Both the position numbers and the translations under genes were made by a program. The notes beneath the pieces are model-generated. The model saw only the letters and a program-made list of their open reading frames with translations, was not told where the DNA came from and searched no databases. Source: Roseibium album (GTDB lineage Bacteria > Pseudomonadota > Alphaproteobacteria > Rhizobiales > Stappiaceae). Taken from it: a stretch of 64,000 nt of DNA. The first letter of the stretch is position 1, and each line of letters begins with the position of its first letter. Shown here in pieces: positions 19,179 to 29,248 of this stretch. The stretch is from positions 1 to 64,000 of the forward strand of contig NZ_CXWE01000007.1 in the NCBI RefSeq assembly GCF_001404515.1, read 5' to 3'.

Positions 19179-21095
19179 ATGGCAAAGGTCATTGGTATCG
19201 ACCTCGGCACGACCAACTCGTGCGTCGCCGTCATGGACGGCAAGGAACCAAAAGTTATCGAAAACGCAGAAGGCGCCCGTACCACTCCATCGATGGTGGC
19301 GTTTTCCGACGACGGTGAACGGCTTGTAGGCCAGCCGGCGAAACGTCAGGCAGTCACCAATCCGACAAACACGCTGTTTGCAGTCAAGCGGCTGATCGGT
19401 CGCCGCTACGACGACCCGACCGTCGGCAAGGACAAGAAACTTGTCCCGTTCGAAATCGTCAAGGCCGACAATGGCGATGCGTGGGTGGAAGCCAACGGCG
19501 ACAAGTACTCCCCGTCCCAGGTCTCCGCTTTCATCTTGCAGAAGATGAAGGAAACCGCCGAGAGCTATCTCGGCGAAACGGTAACCCAGGCGGTCATTAC
19601 CGTTCCGGCGTATTTCAATGATGCCCAGCGTCAGGCCACCAAGGATGCAGGCAAGATTGCCGGTCTGGAAGTGCTGCGCATCATCAACGAGCCGACCGCG
19701 GCAGCGCTTGCCTACGGACTGGAAAAGAACGACGGCAAGACCATCGCGGTTTATGACCTTGGTGGTGGTACGTTCGACGTCTCCATCCTGGAAATCGGCG
19801 ACGGTGTCTTTGAAGTGAAGTCCACCAACGGCGATACCTTCCTCGGTGGTGAAGATTTCGACATGGTTCTCGTCGACTATCTTGCCGCTGAGTTCAAGAA
19901 GGACCAGGGCATTGACCTGAAAAACGACAAGCTGGCCCTGCAGCGTCTGAAAGAGGCGGCAGAAAAGGCAAAGATCGAGCTGTCTTCGTCGTCTCAGACC
20001 GAAATCAACCTGCCGTTCATTACGGCTGACGCATCCGGTCCGAAACACCTGACGCTCAAGCTGACACGTGCGAAATTCGAATCGCTGGTCGAAGATCTGG
20101 TCAAGCGGACCAGCAATCCGATGAAGGCGGCTCTGAAGGACGCAGGTCTGGCTGCCGGTGAAATCGACGAAGTGGTTCTGGTCGGCGGCATGACCCGTAT
20201 GCCGAAGATCCAGGAGACCGTTAAGGCCTTCTTCGGTAAAGAGCCGCACAAGGGCGTGAACCCCGACGAAGTCGTGGCCATGGGTGCTGCGATCCAGGCC
20301 GGCGTTCTGCAGGGCGACGTCAAGGACGTTCTGCTGCTCGACGTCACCCCGTTGTCGCTGGGTATTGAGACGCTTGGTGGTGTCTTCACCCGTCTGATCG
20401 ACCGCAACACGACGATCCCGACCAAAAAAGGCCAGGTGTTCTCTACAGCCGAAGACAATCAGACGGCTGTGACCATCCGCGTTTTCCAGGGTGAGCGTGA
20501 AATGGCGGCGGACAACAAGGTTCTTGGTCAGTTCGACCTGGTCGGCCTGCCACCGGCACCGCGCGGCGTACCGCAGATCGAGGTCACCTTCGACATCGAT
20601 GCCAACGGTATCGTCAACGTGTCCGCAAAGGACAAGGGTACCGGCAAGGAGCAGCAGATCCGTATCCAGGCTTCCGGTGGTCTCAGCGACACTGACATCG
20701 ACCAGATGATCAAGGACGCGGAATCCCACGCGGATGAAGACAAGAAACGCAAGGAACTTGTCGAAGCCAAAAACCAGGGTGAATCGCTGGTGCATTCCAC
20801 GGACAAGTCGCTCAAGGATTACGGCGACAAGGTTTCCGAGGAAGACAAGGCCGCGATCGAAAGCGCTCTGGAAGATCTGAAATCCACGCTTGAAGGCGAG
20901 GACCTGGAAGACATCAAGGCCAAGACGCAGGCTCTTGCGGAAGCGTCGATGAAGCTCGGGGAAGCCATGTATCAGGCAGCCCAGGCTGACGCCGAAGCCG
21001 AGGGTGGCGAGGAAGCCGCTTCCGAAGCCGAGGATGACGTCGTCGACGCGGATTTCGAGGAAGTCAAAGACGAAGACGACAAGAAGTCCGCTTAA
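19179..21095 (+). CDS. dnaK: Chaperone protein DnaK (Hsp70)
   Basis: 638-aa Hsp70 chaperone. ATPase motifs are [13 protein letters not shown] at the N-terminus, [14 protein letters not shown] and [10 protein letters not shown]. The interdomain linker region is [18 protein letters not shown], followed by the substrate-binding domain and an acidic tail ending [11 protein letters not shown]. The start is the ATG at 19179 ([10 protein letters not shown]) rather than the longer open frame. It is preceded by an RpoH-like promoter and followed by a hairpin and dnaJ. Confidence 0.99.
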   Translation: MAKVIGIDLGTTNSCVAVMDGKEPKVIENAEGARTTPSMVAFSDDGERLVGQPAKRQAVTNPTNTLFAVKRLIGRRYDDPTVGKDKKLVPFEIVKADNGDAWVEANGDKYSPSQVSAFILQKMKETAESYLGETVTQAVITVPAYFNDAQRQATKDAGKIAGLEVLRIINEPTAAALAYGLEKNDGKTIAVYDLGGGTFDVSILEIGDGVFEVKSTNGDTFLGGEDFDMVLVDYLAAEFKKDQGIDLKNDKLALQRLKEAAEKAKIELSSSSQTEINLPFITADASGPKHLTLKLTRAKFESLVEDLVKRTSNPMKAALKDAGLAAGEIDEVVLVGGMTRMPKIQETVKAFFGKEPHKGVNPDEVVAMGAAIQAGVLQGDVKDVLLLDVTPLSLGIETLGGVFTRLIDRNTTIPTKKGQVFSTAEDNQTAVTIRVFQGEREMAADNKVLGQFDLVGLPPAPRGVPQIEVTFDIDANGIVNVSAKDKGTGKEQQIRIQASGGLSDTDIDQMIKDAESHADEDKKRKELVEAKNQGESLVHSTDKSLKDYGDKVSEEDKAAIESALEDLKSTLEGEDLEDIKAKTQALAEASMKLGEAMYQAAQADAEAEGGEEAASEAEDDVVDADFEEVKDEDDKKSA

Positions 21096-21108
21096 ACCAA
21101 GAAACTGT

Positions 21109-21132
21109 AGCCAGCCGGATGTCCGGCTGGCT
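21109..21132 (+). terminator. Perfect 11-bp hairpin between dnaK and dnaJ
   Basis: AGCCAGCCGGA-TG-TCCGGCTGGCT, followed by GTTC rather than a T-run. It is more likely an mRNA-stabilising or partial termination structure that lowers dnaJ relative to dnaK than a full terminator. Confidence 0.55.
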
Positions 21133-21259
21133 GTTCAAGTCTGGCGCCGGTCGCTTGATTACCCGGTAATACGGGTTCTCGTGTCCGGCGCTTTCGCCGT
21201 CCTGGGCGCCGGAGATATCCTGGCCGCCGGTGGCGCAACAACAAGACCGAGAGCTCTTG

Positions 21260-22387
21260 ATGTCCAAACGTGATTTCTACGAGGTACTGGGGGTATCTCG
21301 CGAGGCGGATGAAAAGGCGCTCAAAAGCGCTTACCGCAAGATGGCGATGCAATACCATCCCGACCGGAACCCCGGGGATGCAGAGGCCGAAACCCGTTTC
21401 AAGGAAGTCAACGAGGCTTACGACACGCTGAAGGACGGCCAGAAGCGCGCAGCATATGACCGGTTCGGGCATGCTGCCTTCGAAAACGGCGGATTCGGCG
21501 GTGGCGGTGGTGCCGGGGCGCACGATTTTTCGTCAACCATGTCCGACATTTTCGAGGAATTTTTCGGCATGGGCGGCGGGCGCCGCTCCGGTGGCCGCGA
21601 ACGCGGCGCCGATCTTCGATACAATCTCGACATAACGCTGGAAGATGCATTTTCCGGGAAGACCGTGGAAATCGAGGTGCCGACAAGCACCACCTGCGAC
21701 ACATGTTCCGGCTCCGGCGCCAAGCCGGGAACAAGCCCGACCACATGCAGAACATGTGGCGGAGCAGGCCGGGTCCGCGCGGCGCAGGGGTTCTTCACGC
21801 TTGAACGCACCTGTCCCAGCTGTCAGGGCCGCGGTCAGGTTATTTCCGATCCTTGCGAAAGTTGCAGCGGAGCCGGCCGCAAGACGCAGGACCGGACATT
21901 GTCCGTGAACATACCGGCCGGCATCGAGGACGGTACCCGTATTCGTCTTGCTGGCGAAGGTGAAGCCGGGGTCCGTGGTGGCCCTGCGGGAGACCTTTAT
22001 ATCTTCCTGACGATCAAGCCGCACGACCTGTTCCAGCGCGATGGCGCAGACCTTTATTGCCGCGTTCCTATTTCCATGAGTACGGCAACACTTGGCGGTC
22101 AATTTGATGTTCCCACCGTTCAGGGAAGCACAAGCCGCGTCAAGGTTCCCGAAGGAACCCAGACCGGAAAGCAGTTCCGTCTGCGCGGCAAGGGCATGCC
22201 GGTCATGCGTTCCAGCCAGCATGGCGACATGTACATTCAGGTAACGGTTGAGACACCGACGAACCTGACGCGCCGGCAAAGAGAACTTCTTGCGGAATTC
22301 GAAACGGAATCGTCTGGCGAAAATCATCCCGAATCGGCGGGGTTCTTTTCGAAAGTGAAGGATTTTATTGACAATCTGGGCGCGTGA
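21260..22387 (+). CDS. dnaJ: Chaperone protein DnaJ (Hsp40)
   Basis: 375-aa type I Hsp40 that stimulates DnaK ATPase. J-domain with the HPD motif ([10 protein letters not shown]), a Gly/Phe-rich linker, and four zinc-binding repeats ([32 protein letters not shown]), then the C-terminal substrate domains. The start is ATG 21260 ([11 protein letters not shown]). It lies 164 bp after dnaK, separated by a hairpin. Confidence 0.98.
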   Translation: MSKRDFYEVLGVSREADEKALKSAYRKMAMQYHPDRNPGDAEAETRFKEVNEAYDTLKDGQKRAAYDRFGHAAFENGGFGGGGGAGAHDFSSTMSDIFEEFFGMGGGRRSGGRERGADLRYNLDITLEDAFSGKTVEIEVPTSTTCDTCSGSGAKPGTSPTTCRTCGGAGRVRAAQGFFTLERTCPSCQGRGQVISDPCESCSGAGRKTQDRTLSVNIPAGIEDGTRIRLAGEGEAGVRGGPAGDLYIFLTIKPHDLFQRDGADLYCRVPISMSTATLGGQFDVPTVQGSTSRVKVPEGTQTGKQFRLRGKGMPVMRSSQHGDMYIQVTVETPTNLTRRQRELLAEFETESSGENHPESAGFFSKVKDFIDNLGA

Positions 22388-22467
22388 CTGTGCATTCTGT
22401 GCGTCAGGATATAGCAAATCCTTACAATTGCCCCTATATTCGATTCCCTGGGGTTTGGTGAGGTAAC

Positions 22468-23130
22468 ATGCTGAAACGCAACAGTATTCGCGTCGAACGT
22501 CTTCGGGAGAAGCTGGGCAAGGCCAATGCCGTGCGCACGAAGGTTCTGGATGAGATGAAGTTCATCCGGTCCTGGGCGCAAAATCCCCTGCGAACCGGTG
22601 CGGTCTCACCGTCAGGATCCGACCTGGCGACCAAAATGGCGTCATACCTGACACCACGACCCCACTCACGGGTTGTCGAACTGGGTCCTGGAACCGGTGT
22701 TGTCACGAAGGCACTGATTGATCGTGGTTTCACGCACAAACACCTCAACCTGATCGAGTACAGCGAAGAGTTCTGTGAGCTCTTGAGCCTCAGATATCCG
22801 GGGTTGCCCATTCAGCAGGGCGATGCCTACACATTGACAGAGACCCTCCGCAAGCCGAAAGGGTTCCTCACCGGCGAGACGCAGGTCAAACACACTCTGG
22901 ATGGAATTGTTTCGTCGCTTCCGCTGCTCACGAGATCGGAGCCGGTCCGCCGGGCCTTGCTGGACGAAGCTTTTCATCTGCTGAAGCCGGGCGCACCCTT
23001 TATCCAGTTCTCCTATGGACTGGTTGCGCCGATCAAACCGGATAACCGGGCGGTATCGGTCTACAGTTCCGAATGGGTCTGGAAAAACCTGCCGCCGGCA
23101 CGGGTATGGGTTTATCGCAAAGGGCACTGA
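22468..23130 (+). CDS. pmtA: Phospholipid N-methyltransferase (PmtA type)
   Basis: 220-aa SAM-dependent enzyme, probably methylating phosphatidylethanolamine towards phosphatidylcholine. Motif I VVELGPGTGVVTKAL lies near residue 70, preceded by NPLRTGAVSPSGSDLA, which is typical of the Sinorhizobium-type PmtA. The following motif is DGIVSSLPLL. The order dnaK-dnaJ-pmtA is, as I recall, conserved in Hyphomicrobiales and supports the call. PmtA enzymes of this group act at the inner membrane; no membrane helix is seen. Confidence 0.88.
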   Translation: MLKRNSIRVERLREKLGKANAVRTKVLDEMKFIRSWAQNPLRTGAVSPSGSDLATKMASYLTPRPHSRVVELGPGTGVVTKALIDRGFTHKHLNLIEYSEEFCELLSLRYPGLPIQQGDAYTLTETLRKPKGFLTGETQVKHTLDGIVSSLPLLTRSEPVRRALLDEAFHLLKPGAPFIQFSYGLVAPIKPDNRAVSVYSSEWVWKNLPPARVWVYRKGH

Positions 23131-23320
23131 GGCCGGTGCCCATCGGTACCCTGGTGCCTGAGCACATCCATTTCTGAATTATCATGTTGATGGCGACCGG
23201 TCTTCACATCGGTTGCCTTTTCACTTTAGTCCGTTGTTTGTGCGAACGCTTTCCCGTTTGCCGCAGCGCCGACATCGTGTCGAAATCCTTTGCTTCCGTG
23301 CGAATTGCAGTCTCATTTGC

Positions 23321-23367
23321 ATTCACGGTGACGTGAGTCACAGGTCCTTTCAGCAGTATTCGTGAAT
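23321..23367. promoter_or_regulatory. Nested dyad upstream of the peptidoglycan-binding protein gene
   Basis: GTGAC-GTGA-GTCAC (23328-23341) lies directly inside a larger inverted repeat ATTCACG (23321-23327) / CGTGAAT (23361-23367). It ends about 45 bases before the chosen start codon. It could be an operator cluster or an mRNA structure. Confidence 0.45.
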
Positions 23368-23411
23368 AAGCGTTGCTTGGTATTGTTTTTTAATGATTGG
23401 ACAATTTTCAA

Positions 23412-24548
23412 ATGATCAATTCATGCATTGGTATTGGCGGCTCCGTAGGCCGGTTCGGAACGAATGAACAGTTGGATGTCAAGACGGTTCAGACCCGGTT
23501 GAACGCCCTCATGGGATCTTCACGCAAGGAATTGTCGGTCGACGGAAAGGTCGGCTCGAAGACCATAGGAACAATCAAGGACTTTCAGGCGAGTGTCGTC
23601 CGGCTGCGTTATCCCGACGGCCGCGTGGATCGGGGCAACCGGACCATTCAGGCGCTCAACGACCCGAACTCGGCCTCGGTCTGGCAACGGATGTGCATCC
23701 CGCCCGCAGCTCATCCATCCACGGTTGCCAATGATACGATGCGCGACGATCGCCTGACCCCGGCGGAAAAAATGCTGGCCAAGGAAGCGGCCAAACTCGG
23801 TGATAGTGATGCTTTTGACGAGTTCAGACGTGAGCTGATCGACAAGAGCATCCCCGGCATGAAGAAGTTTCTTGGTACGATCGGGCGTGCCGAGGATGCA
23901 CGCAAGGTCATTGCCGCCTGGTCGCAATTGCGCAAGTGGGGCTTTTCCGTTTCCGAAGCGCGGGACGTGATGAAGGCCATTTCCGGAATGAAAGGGCGCC
24001 AGTTCGGAGCCCTGGATGCGATCGGGTCACCGGCGTCGAAATTTGGCAGGTTCCTGGGGAGCCTTGGCAGCAAGGTCGGTGCTGTGGGACAGGTTGTTAC
24101 CCTGATCGAGGTCGCGGACAAGTTCGAACAGGGCGACTATCTTTATGGCACCTCTGAGCTTTACAAGCACTTCATGGGCAAGGCCATTCCCTGGGCCGGC
24201 ATGGTGGAGGGTCTGCAGAGCCTCGTCGAGGCAATCGCTCCCGGATCGGTCAAGAACAGCAAGGTTTTTCAGGTAATCCGTGCCTGCGACCCGATCGGCC
24301 TAGGCGCTTCGGGCGTCGACAGCATGACGACCCTGGTCCTTGGAGCTGTCCACCTCATTCAGACAGGCGACATCGACATCGCCCGTTTGAGCCGTCTGGT
24401 CGACCGCATGAAACAGGGACCGACAAAACTGTTTGCCGACATGGGAGAAGATCTTGGCGATTCGGCCTATGAAATGTCCAGGTGGCGAAAGGACGACTGG
24501 ACATATGCCGTCAAGAGCATACCGGGGTTTATTGCAAGCCTGTTCTGA
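23412..24548 (+). CDS. Peptidoglycan-binding-domain protein of unknown function
   Basis: 378-aa protein starting MINSCIGIGGSVGR (ATG 23412; TTG at 23397 is in frame). Residues about 8-90 match the PG_binding_1 style, with GSVGR, DVKTVQTRLN and VDGKVGSKTIGTIKDFQ, the start often seen on peptidoglycan hydrolases and secreted effectors. About 90-200 is helical and charged. About 195-270 is rich in Gly and hydrophobic residues (FGRFLGSLGSKVGAVGQVV). No catalytic motif or Sec signal is recognised. There is no secretion or immunity gene next to it. It might be a type VI-type effector or an envelope structural protein; this is inference. Confidence 0.7.
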   Translation: MINSCIGIGGSVGRFGTNEQLDVKTVQTRLNALMGSSRKELSVDGKVGSKTIGTIKDFQASVVRLRYPDGRVDRGNRTIQALNDPNSASVWQRMCIPPAAHPSTVANDTMRDDRLTPAEKMLAKEAAKLGDSDAFDEFRRELIDKSIPGMKKFLGTIGRAEDARKVIAAWSQLRKWGFSVSEARDVMKAISGMKGRQFGALDAIGSPASKFGRFLGSLGSKVGAVGQVVTLIEVADKFEQGDYLYGTSELYKHFMGKAIPWAGMVEGLQSLVEAIAPGSVKNSKVFQVIRACDPIGLGASGVDSMTTLVLGAVHLIQTGDIDIARLSRLVDRMKQGPTKLFADMGEDLGDSAYEMSRWRKDDWTYAVKSIPGFIASLF

Positions 24549-24677
24549 TCGGAGGGAGGCGGGCATGCCAAATGTGTCCGCCTGCTGGTCCTTGTGGCGG
24601 AAACACTGGTAAACGAGTTGGCTTTTGCCATATCAATAAGACCGAATTGTCCTGTTTACGGCTGAAAGGGCCTGTTG

Positions 24678-25253
24678 ATGCGCAGTCCAAAGATACTTGT
24701 TTGTTCCGGGTCCGTGCGGAGCGGCTCCCACAACGGAAAACTTGCTGCACTCGTCGCCAAGCGGCTTGCAATCCTGGACGCCGAGGTCACGCATCTTTCG
24801 CTGAAAGACTACCCCTTGCCGATCTATGACGGAGATCTGGAAGAAGCGAATGGTGTACCCGAAAATGCCAAAAAGCTTCAGCGGCTCTTTGTCGGGCATG
24901 ACGGAATTTTCCTGTCTTGTCCCGAATACAATGCCGGCGTGACACCCCTCCTGAAAAATACGCTCGACTGGATCAGCCGGGTCAAGGAACCGGGCGAGCC
25001 TTACAGGAACAGCGTGTTCGCACTGGGCGCAGCCTCTCCGGGCGGATTTGGCGGCATGCGCGGTCTGATCGGCATGCGAACGATCCTGGAAGTCGGATTG
25101 GGTGCACCGGTGCTGCCGCAGATGGTGTCCGTGCCAAAGGCAATGACCTCATTCGACGACAGGGACGAGTTGGCTGAAGAACGGGACAGCGGGCAGCTCG
25201 ACAAACTGGTCGAGGCGCTTCTGCGCGCAGCGAGAATCGAGATGTCGCACTAG
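24678..25253 (+). CDS. NADPH-dependent FMN reductase family protein
   Basis: 191-aa flavodoxin-fold oxidoreductase. The phosphate-binding loop is CSGSVRSGSHNGKLA (about residues 9-23), and the family motif is CPEYNAGVTPLLKNTLDWI with the flavin loop AASPGGFGG. Relatives reduce FMN or quinones with NADPH. ATG 24678 was chosen over the adjacent TTG. It is a single gene with no operon partner. Confidence 0.9.
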   Translation: MRSPKILVCSGSVRSGSHNGKLAALVAKRLAILDAEVTHLSLKDYPLPIYDGDLEEANGVPENAKKLQRLFVGHDGIFLSCPEYNAGVTPLLKNTLDWISRVKEPGEPYRNSVFALGAASPGGFGGMRGLIGMRTILEVGLGAPVLPQMVSVPKAMTSFDDRDELAEERDSGQLDKLVEALLRAARIEMSH

Positions 25254-25302
25254 AAAACGTCACGCTTGAATTGTCGTGATGCGTCTCGCAGCAAACTGAT
25301 GG

Positions 25303-25335
25303 CTTGGAAAAGCCGGAAATGCCGCCTACATAGGG
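25303..25335 (+). promoter_or_regulatory. RpoH (sigma-32)-type promoter of hslV
   Basis: CTTGGA (25303-25308), 16-base spacer, CCTACAT (25325-25331), about 55 bases before the hslV start. Same layout as the dnaK promoter at 19016. Confidence 0.6.
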
Positions 25336-25384
25336 CGGCAGCATTGATGAAACCGAGCAGCAATCAAGAACCCAAGAGGAATGA

Positions 25385-25945
25385 ATGAGCGAAACGCGCG
25401 AACCGGCTCAATGGCACGGGACGACGATCATGATGGTACGCAAGGGCGACAGGGTCGTCATTGCAGGCGACGGACAGGTATCCCTCGGACAGACCGTGAT
25501 CAAGCATTCCGCCCGAAAGGTGAGACCCCTGGCCAAGGGTGAAGTGATCGCCGGGTTCGCCGGTGCGACCGCAGACGCTTTCACCTTGTTCGAACGCCTG
25601 GAAGCGAAGCTTGAACAATATCCCGGACAACTGATGCGCGCCTGTGTCGAACTCGCCAAGGACTGGCGGACAGACCGGTACTTGCGACGCCTTGAAGCGA
25701 TGATGCTGGTGGCCGACAAGAACGTGTCACTGGTTCTTACCGGGACAGGTGATGTACTCGAGCCAGAAGGAGGCATAATGGGTATCGGATCCGGTGGTAA
25801 CTATGCACTGGCCGCGGGCAGGGCACTCGCCGATACCGATTTCGACGCGGAAACCATTGCCCGCAAGGCGATGGCTGTTGCCGCCGAGATCTGCGTTTAC
25901 ACCAACTCAAGCGTAACCCTGGAAATGCTTGAAGTGACCGACTAG
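25385..25945 (+). CDS. hslV: ATP-dependent protease subunit HslV
   Basis: 186-aa threonine protease of the HslUV (ClpQY) complex. The propeptide [12 protein letters not shown] is expected to be cut to expose T13 as the nucleophile ([11 protein letters not shown]). Other conserved parts are [11 protein letters not shown] and [16 protein letters not shown]. It is followed after 6 bp by an acetyltransferase gene and then hslU, the usual rhizobial order. Confidence 0.97.
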   Translation: MSETREPAQWHGTTIMMVRKGDRVVIAGDGQVSLGQTVIKHSARKVRPLAKGEVIAGFAGATADAFTLFERLEAKLEQYPGQLMRACVELAKDWRTDRYLRRLEAMMLVADKNVSLVLTGTGDVLEPEGGIMGIGSGGNYALAAGRALADTDFDAETIARKAMAVAAEICVYTNSSVTLEMLEVTD

Positions 25946-25951
25946 CCGGCC

Positions 25952-26470
25952 ATGATCACGTTTCGTCCCGTCACCCATGAGGATTTGCCGACACTTGAAA
26001 TCTGGATGGCAAGACCGCATTGGCGTAAATGGTGGGGAGAACCGATCGAGGAAACCGGATATGTCAGGGAGATGGTCGAAGGGCGCGATACAACGCTGCC
26101 TTTCATCTTCCGACTTGATGGCCTGGACAAGGGTTACATTCAGGTCTGGTACGTAAAGGACCAGTTGGAAACGGACTTTGCCAAGGATTATCCCTGGCTC
26201 AATTTACTGCCACGTGAAGCTGTTGGGGTTGACCTCTCCATTGCCGATGAGGAAGACCTTTCAAAGGGAATTGGAACAAGAGTATTGCAGGCGTTCGTCC
26301 GGAAACTGCGCCAGGACGGCTATGATCGGATCATCATCGATCCGGACCCGGCCAACCAGAGAGCGGTAAAGGCTTATCGTAAAGCCGGATTTCGGGAGAT
26401 ACCGGATCTTCTGGGTAAAACGGATGACAGCCTGCTTATGGAACACATGAATACGGAAGGCGTATCGTAA
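25952..26470 (+). CDS. GNAT family N-acetyltransferase (between hslV and hslU)
   Basis: 172-aa acetyltransferase resembling aminoglycoside 6'-N-acetyltransferase/RimJ-like enzymes. It has WMARPHWRKWWGEP near the N-terminus, the acetyl-CoA loop SKGIGTRVLQAF (about 109-120) and DPDPANQRAVKAYRKAGF. It sits inside the hslVU operon with 6-bp and 3-bp gaps. The substrate is not known, and resistance should not be assumed. Confidence 0.88.
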   Translation: MITFRPVTHEDLPTLEIWMARPHWRKWWGEPIEETGYVREMVEGRDTTLPFIFRLDGLDKGYIQVWYVKDQLETDFAKDYPWLNLLPREAVGVDLSIADEEDLSKGIGTRVLQAFVRKLRQDGYDRIIIDPDPANQRAVKAYRKAGFREIPDLLGKTDDSLLMEHMNTEGVS

Positions 26471-26473
26471 AAA

Positions 26474-27778
26474 ATGACCGATTTTTCTCCGCGCGAGATC
26501 GTTTCCGAACTCGATCGCTACATTGTTGGCCAGAAGGATGCCAAGCGGGCGGTGGCGATTGCCCTGCGCAACCGTTGGCGCCGTCAACAGTTGCAGGGCC
26601 AGATGCGGGAAGAGGTTCTGCCGAAGAATATTCTCATGATCGGACCGACCGGCGTCGGCAAGACAGAGATTTCGCGTCGTCTCGCCAAGCTTGCGAACGC
26701 GCCTTTTTCCAAGGTGGAAGCGACGAAATTCACCGAGGTCGGCTATGTTGGCCGTGATGTGGAACAGATTGTTCGTGATCTTGTTGAAGCGGGCATTACC
26801 CTCATCCGGGACAAAAAGCGCGACGAAGTGAAGGCCAAGGCCCATGTCCTCGCCGAAGAGCGGGTCCTGGATGCGCTGGTTGGATCGAATGCGAGCCCGG
26901 CTACCCGAGATAGTTTCCGAACGAAACTGCGCGACGGCGAAATGGACGACAAGGAAATCGAAGTCGAGGTCCGCGCCCAGGCTCAGATGCCGAGTTTCGA
27001 ATTGCCCGGGATGCCCGGCGCAAGCGTCGGCGTCATGAACATGTCGGATATTCTCGGCAAGGCGTTCGGTGGCCAGACCAAGACCAAGCGGACGACCGTT
27101 CGCGAAAGTTATGAACTTCTGATCAATGAGGAATCCGACAAGCTGCTTGACGAAGACAAGGTCGTTGAAGAAGCGATTGCGCTTGTCGAAAATTCAGGCA
27201 TCGTTTTCCTGGACGAGATCGACAAGATATGTGCGCGCGAAGGCCGAGCTGGTGCGGATGTGTCGCGCGAAGGTGTTCAGCGGGATCTTCTGCCCCTGAT
27301 CGAGGGAACGGTCGTTTCCACGAAACACGGCCCGGTGAAGACTGACCATATCCTGTTCATTGCGTCCGGTGCCTTCCATGTCGCCAAGCCGTCCGACCTG
27401 TTGCCGGAATTGCAGGGACGTCTGCCGATCCGGGTTGAATTGCGTGCGCTTGACAAGGATGACTTCCGCGCAATCCTGACGGAGCCCGAGGCCAGCCTGA
27501 TCAAGCAGTATGTTGCCTTGATGGAGACGGAAGAAGTCACGCTCGCTTTCACCGAAGAGGCGATTGAGGAAATTGCATCCGTCGCGGTTGATCTCAATGC
27601 ATCTGTTGAAAACATCGGCGCGCGTCGTCTCCAGACCGTCATGGAGCGGATACTTGACGAAATTTCCTTTACGGCCCCCGACAGATCGGGAGAAGCTATT
27701 GAGATAACGGCGGAATTCGTGAAGGAAAACATCGGCGACCTGGCAAAGAACGTCGATCTGTCGAAGTTTATTCTGTAA
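26474..27778 (+). CDS. hslU: ATP-dependent protease ATPase subunit HslU
   Basis: 434-aa AAA+ unfoldase that feeds substrates to HslV. It begins with [17 protein letters not shown]. Walker A is [15 protein letters not shown] (about 56-70), Walker [11 protein letters not shown], sensor [12 protein letters not shown], and the C-terminal tail DLSKFIL docks into HslV. Last gene of the hslV-GNAT-hslU operon. Confidence 0.98.
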   Translation: MTDFSPREIVSELDRYIVGQKDAKRAVAIALRNRWRRQQLQGQMREEVLPKNILMIGPTGVGKTEISRRLAKLANAPFSKVEATKFTEVGYVGRDVEQIVRDLVEAGITLIRDKKRDEVKAKAHVLAEERVLDALVGSNASPATRDSFRTKLRDGEMDDKEIEVEVRAQAQMPSFELPGMPGASVGVMNMSDILGKAFGGQTKTKRTTVRESYELLINEESDKLLDEDKVVEEAIALVENSGIVFLDEIDKICAREGRAGADVSREGVQRDLLPLIEGTVVSTKHGPVKTDHILFIASGAFHVAKPSDLLPELQGRLPIRVELRALDKDDFRAILTEPEASLIKQYVALMETEEVTLAFTEEAIEEIASVAVDLNASVENIGARRLQTVMERILDEISFTAPDRSGEAIEITAEFVKENIGDLAKNVDLSKFIL

Positions 27779-27846
27779 CGCCAGGGTTGACGCAAGCGAC
27801 GATTTCGCCGCTTGCGATGCGCGCGCACCGATGGCAGCATGCGTTT

Positions 27847-28341
27847 ATGGTAGCGATACGGAAAAGTAACGAGGAAGGCCATCGCCGGAAATTTCTGGTC
27901 GTGGTCGACGAGACGCCCGAATGCGACAGGGCAATTGTCTATGCCGCAAAGCGTGCAGCGCGAACCGGTGGGGTGGTCACGCTCGTGTTCATGATTGCGC
28001 CGGGCGACTTCCAGCACTGGCTCGGTGTCGAGGACATCATGCGGGCTGAAGCGCTGGAAGAAGCGGAATCAACGCTTGCAAAGGCTGCCGAGCGCGTCAG
28101 GTCGGTGGCCAGAACGGAACCGGAAACAGTTGTTCGCGAAGGCACCAATTCGGAAGAAATTCTGGAATTGATCGAGGCGGATGCCGACATCGCAATCCTT
28201 GTACTGGCAGCCAGCACAGGGTCGGAAGGTCCCGGACCACTGGTGTCTTCCATTGCGGGCAAGGCAGCCGGCACGTTTCCGATCCCGGTGACCATCGTAC
28301 CGGGCAATCTGGACGACGACTCGATCGCCGCTCTTGCCTAG
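27847..28341 (+). CDS. Universal stress protein (UspA family)
   Basis: 164-aa Usp-fold protein: RRKFLVVVDETPECDRAIVYAAKRA at the N-terminus with the adenine-binding Asp, and VLAASTGSEGPGPLVSSIAGK at the C-terminal nucleotide site. I prefer ATG 27847; ATG 27817 and TTG 27787 are also in frame, and no Shine-Dalgarno sequence decides. It lies 68 bp after hslU and before the nfuA-like gene. The stress role is by family only. Confidence 0.85.
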   Translation: MVAIRKSNEEGHRRKFLVVVDETPECDRAIVYAAKRAARTGGVVTLVFMIAPGDFQHWLGVEDIMRAEALEEAESTLAKAAERVRSVARTEPETVVREGTNSEEILELIEADADIAILVLAASTGSEGPGPLVSSIAGKAAGTFPIPVTIVPGNLDDDSIAALA

Positions 28342-28528
28342 TTTGGGCGCCATGAACGAAGTGAAATCACTGTAGGAACTTGATCTGGAAGGATCAGGAC
28401 CTATCTAGTTTTTAACTATTCCAAACTGCTGCCAGATGGGTTACAACAATCCATCGGTGTTTTGCGATGGACGAGAGGCGCAGGACACCAGACCTTGGAC
28501 GCGTTGATCAAACGCAAGGACAAAGATC

Positions 28529-29086
28529 ATGTTCATTCAAACCGAAGCAACTCCAAATCCGGCCACATTGAAATTCCTGCCAGGACGGGTCGTCCTGCCG
28601 GAAGGCACTTATGACTTCCGCACCAGGGCAGATGCCGGAGTGTCTCCGCTCGCGGAAAGGCTCTTCGATGTACCGGGCGTAGCCGCGGTGTTTTTCGGCC
28701 ACGACTTCGTGACGGTAACGAAAGACGACACGGACTGGCAGCACATGAAGCCCGCCATTCTTGGCGTCATCATGGAGCAATTCATGTCGGGGCAACCTGT
28801 CATGGCCGCCGGTCAGGTGGAAGACATCGAGGAAGGCGAGTTTTTCGATGAAGGTGCCGAAGAGACCGTAAACACGATCAAGGAGCTTCTTGAAACACGT
28901 GTTCGCCCGGCCGTTGCCCAGGATGGGGGAGACATTACCTTCAAGGGCTTCAAGGAAGGGATCGTGTATCTGTCGATGCGCGGCGCGTGTGCGGGATGCC
29001 CGTCCTCGACGGCAACGCTGCAGCACGGAATTCAAAATCTGTTGCGCCACTTTGTACCGGAAGTCGAGGAAGTCCGGCCGATCTGA
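28529..29086 (+). CDS. NfuA-like Fe-S cluster scaffold/carrier protein
   Basis: 185-aa protein with the Nfu N-terminal domain (MFIQTEATPNPATLKFLPG) and a C-terminal NifU domain carrying the cluster-binding CxxC in GACAGCPSSTATL. The HirA/Nfu-type layout is typical for alphaproteobacteria and mitochondria. It delivers 4Fe-4S clusters to target enzymes; the radical-SAM MiaB encoded at 31916 is a plausible client. A terminator follows. Confidence 0.93.
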   Translation: MFIQTEATPNPATLKFLPGRVVLPEGTYDFRTRADAGVSPLAERLFDVPGVAAVFFGHDFVTVTKDDTDWQHMKPAILGVIMEQFMSGQPVMAAGQVEDIEEGEFFDEGAEETVNTIKELLETRVRPAVAQDGGDITFKGFKEGIVYLSMRGACAGCPSSTATLQHGIQNLLRHFVPEVEEVRPI

Positions 29087-29110
29087 TTGGATTTTCCCGG
29101 TTTTTTCAAA

Positions 29111-29136
29111 GGCTCGGCCTTCATGCCGGGCCTTTT
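29111..29136 (+). terminator. Rho-independent terminator after the nfuA-like gene
   Basis: GGCTCGGC (29111-29118) pairs with GCCGGGCC (29125-29132, one G-U pair) around CTTCAT, followed by TTTT. Confidence 0.75.
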
Positions 29137-29248
29137 GCATTCCGATACCGCATTCTTTCCGGAACGCAAGCCCTCAATTGGACTTAGGTCCAAAGCTCGG
29201 CTCGACTCGAGCGCCTCGCCGCGGTAGTGGCAAGAAGGACAAAAACCC

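Noticed and set aside
19161..20795. 544-codon minus-strand frame opposite dnaK
   Set aside because: Classic antisense open frame of dnaK with no protein-family motif of its own.
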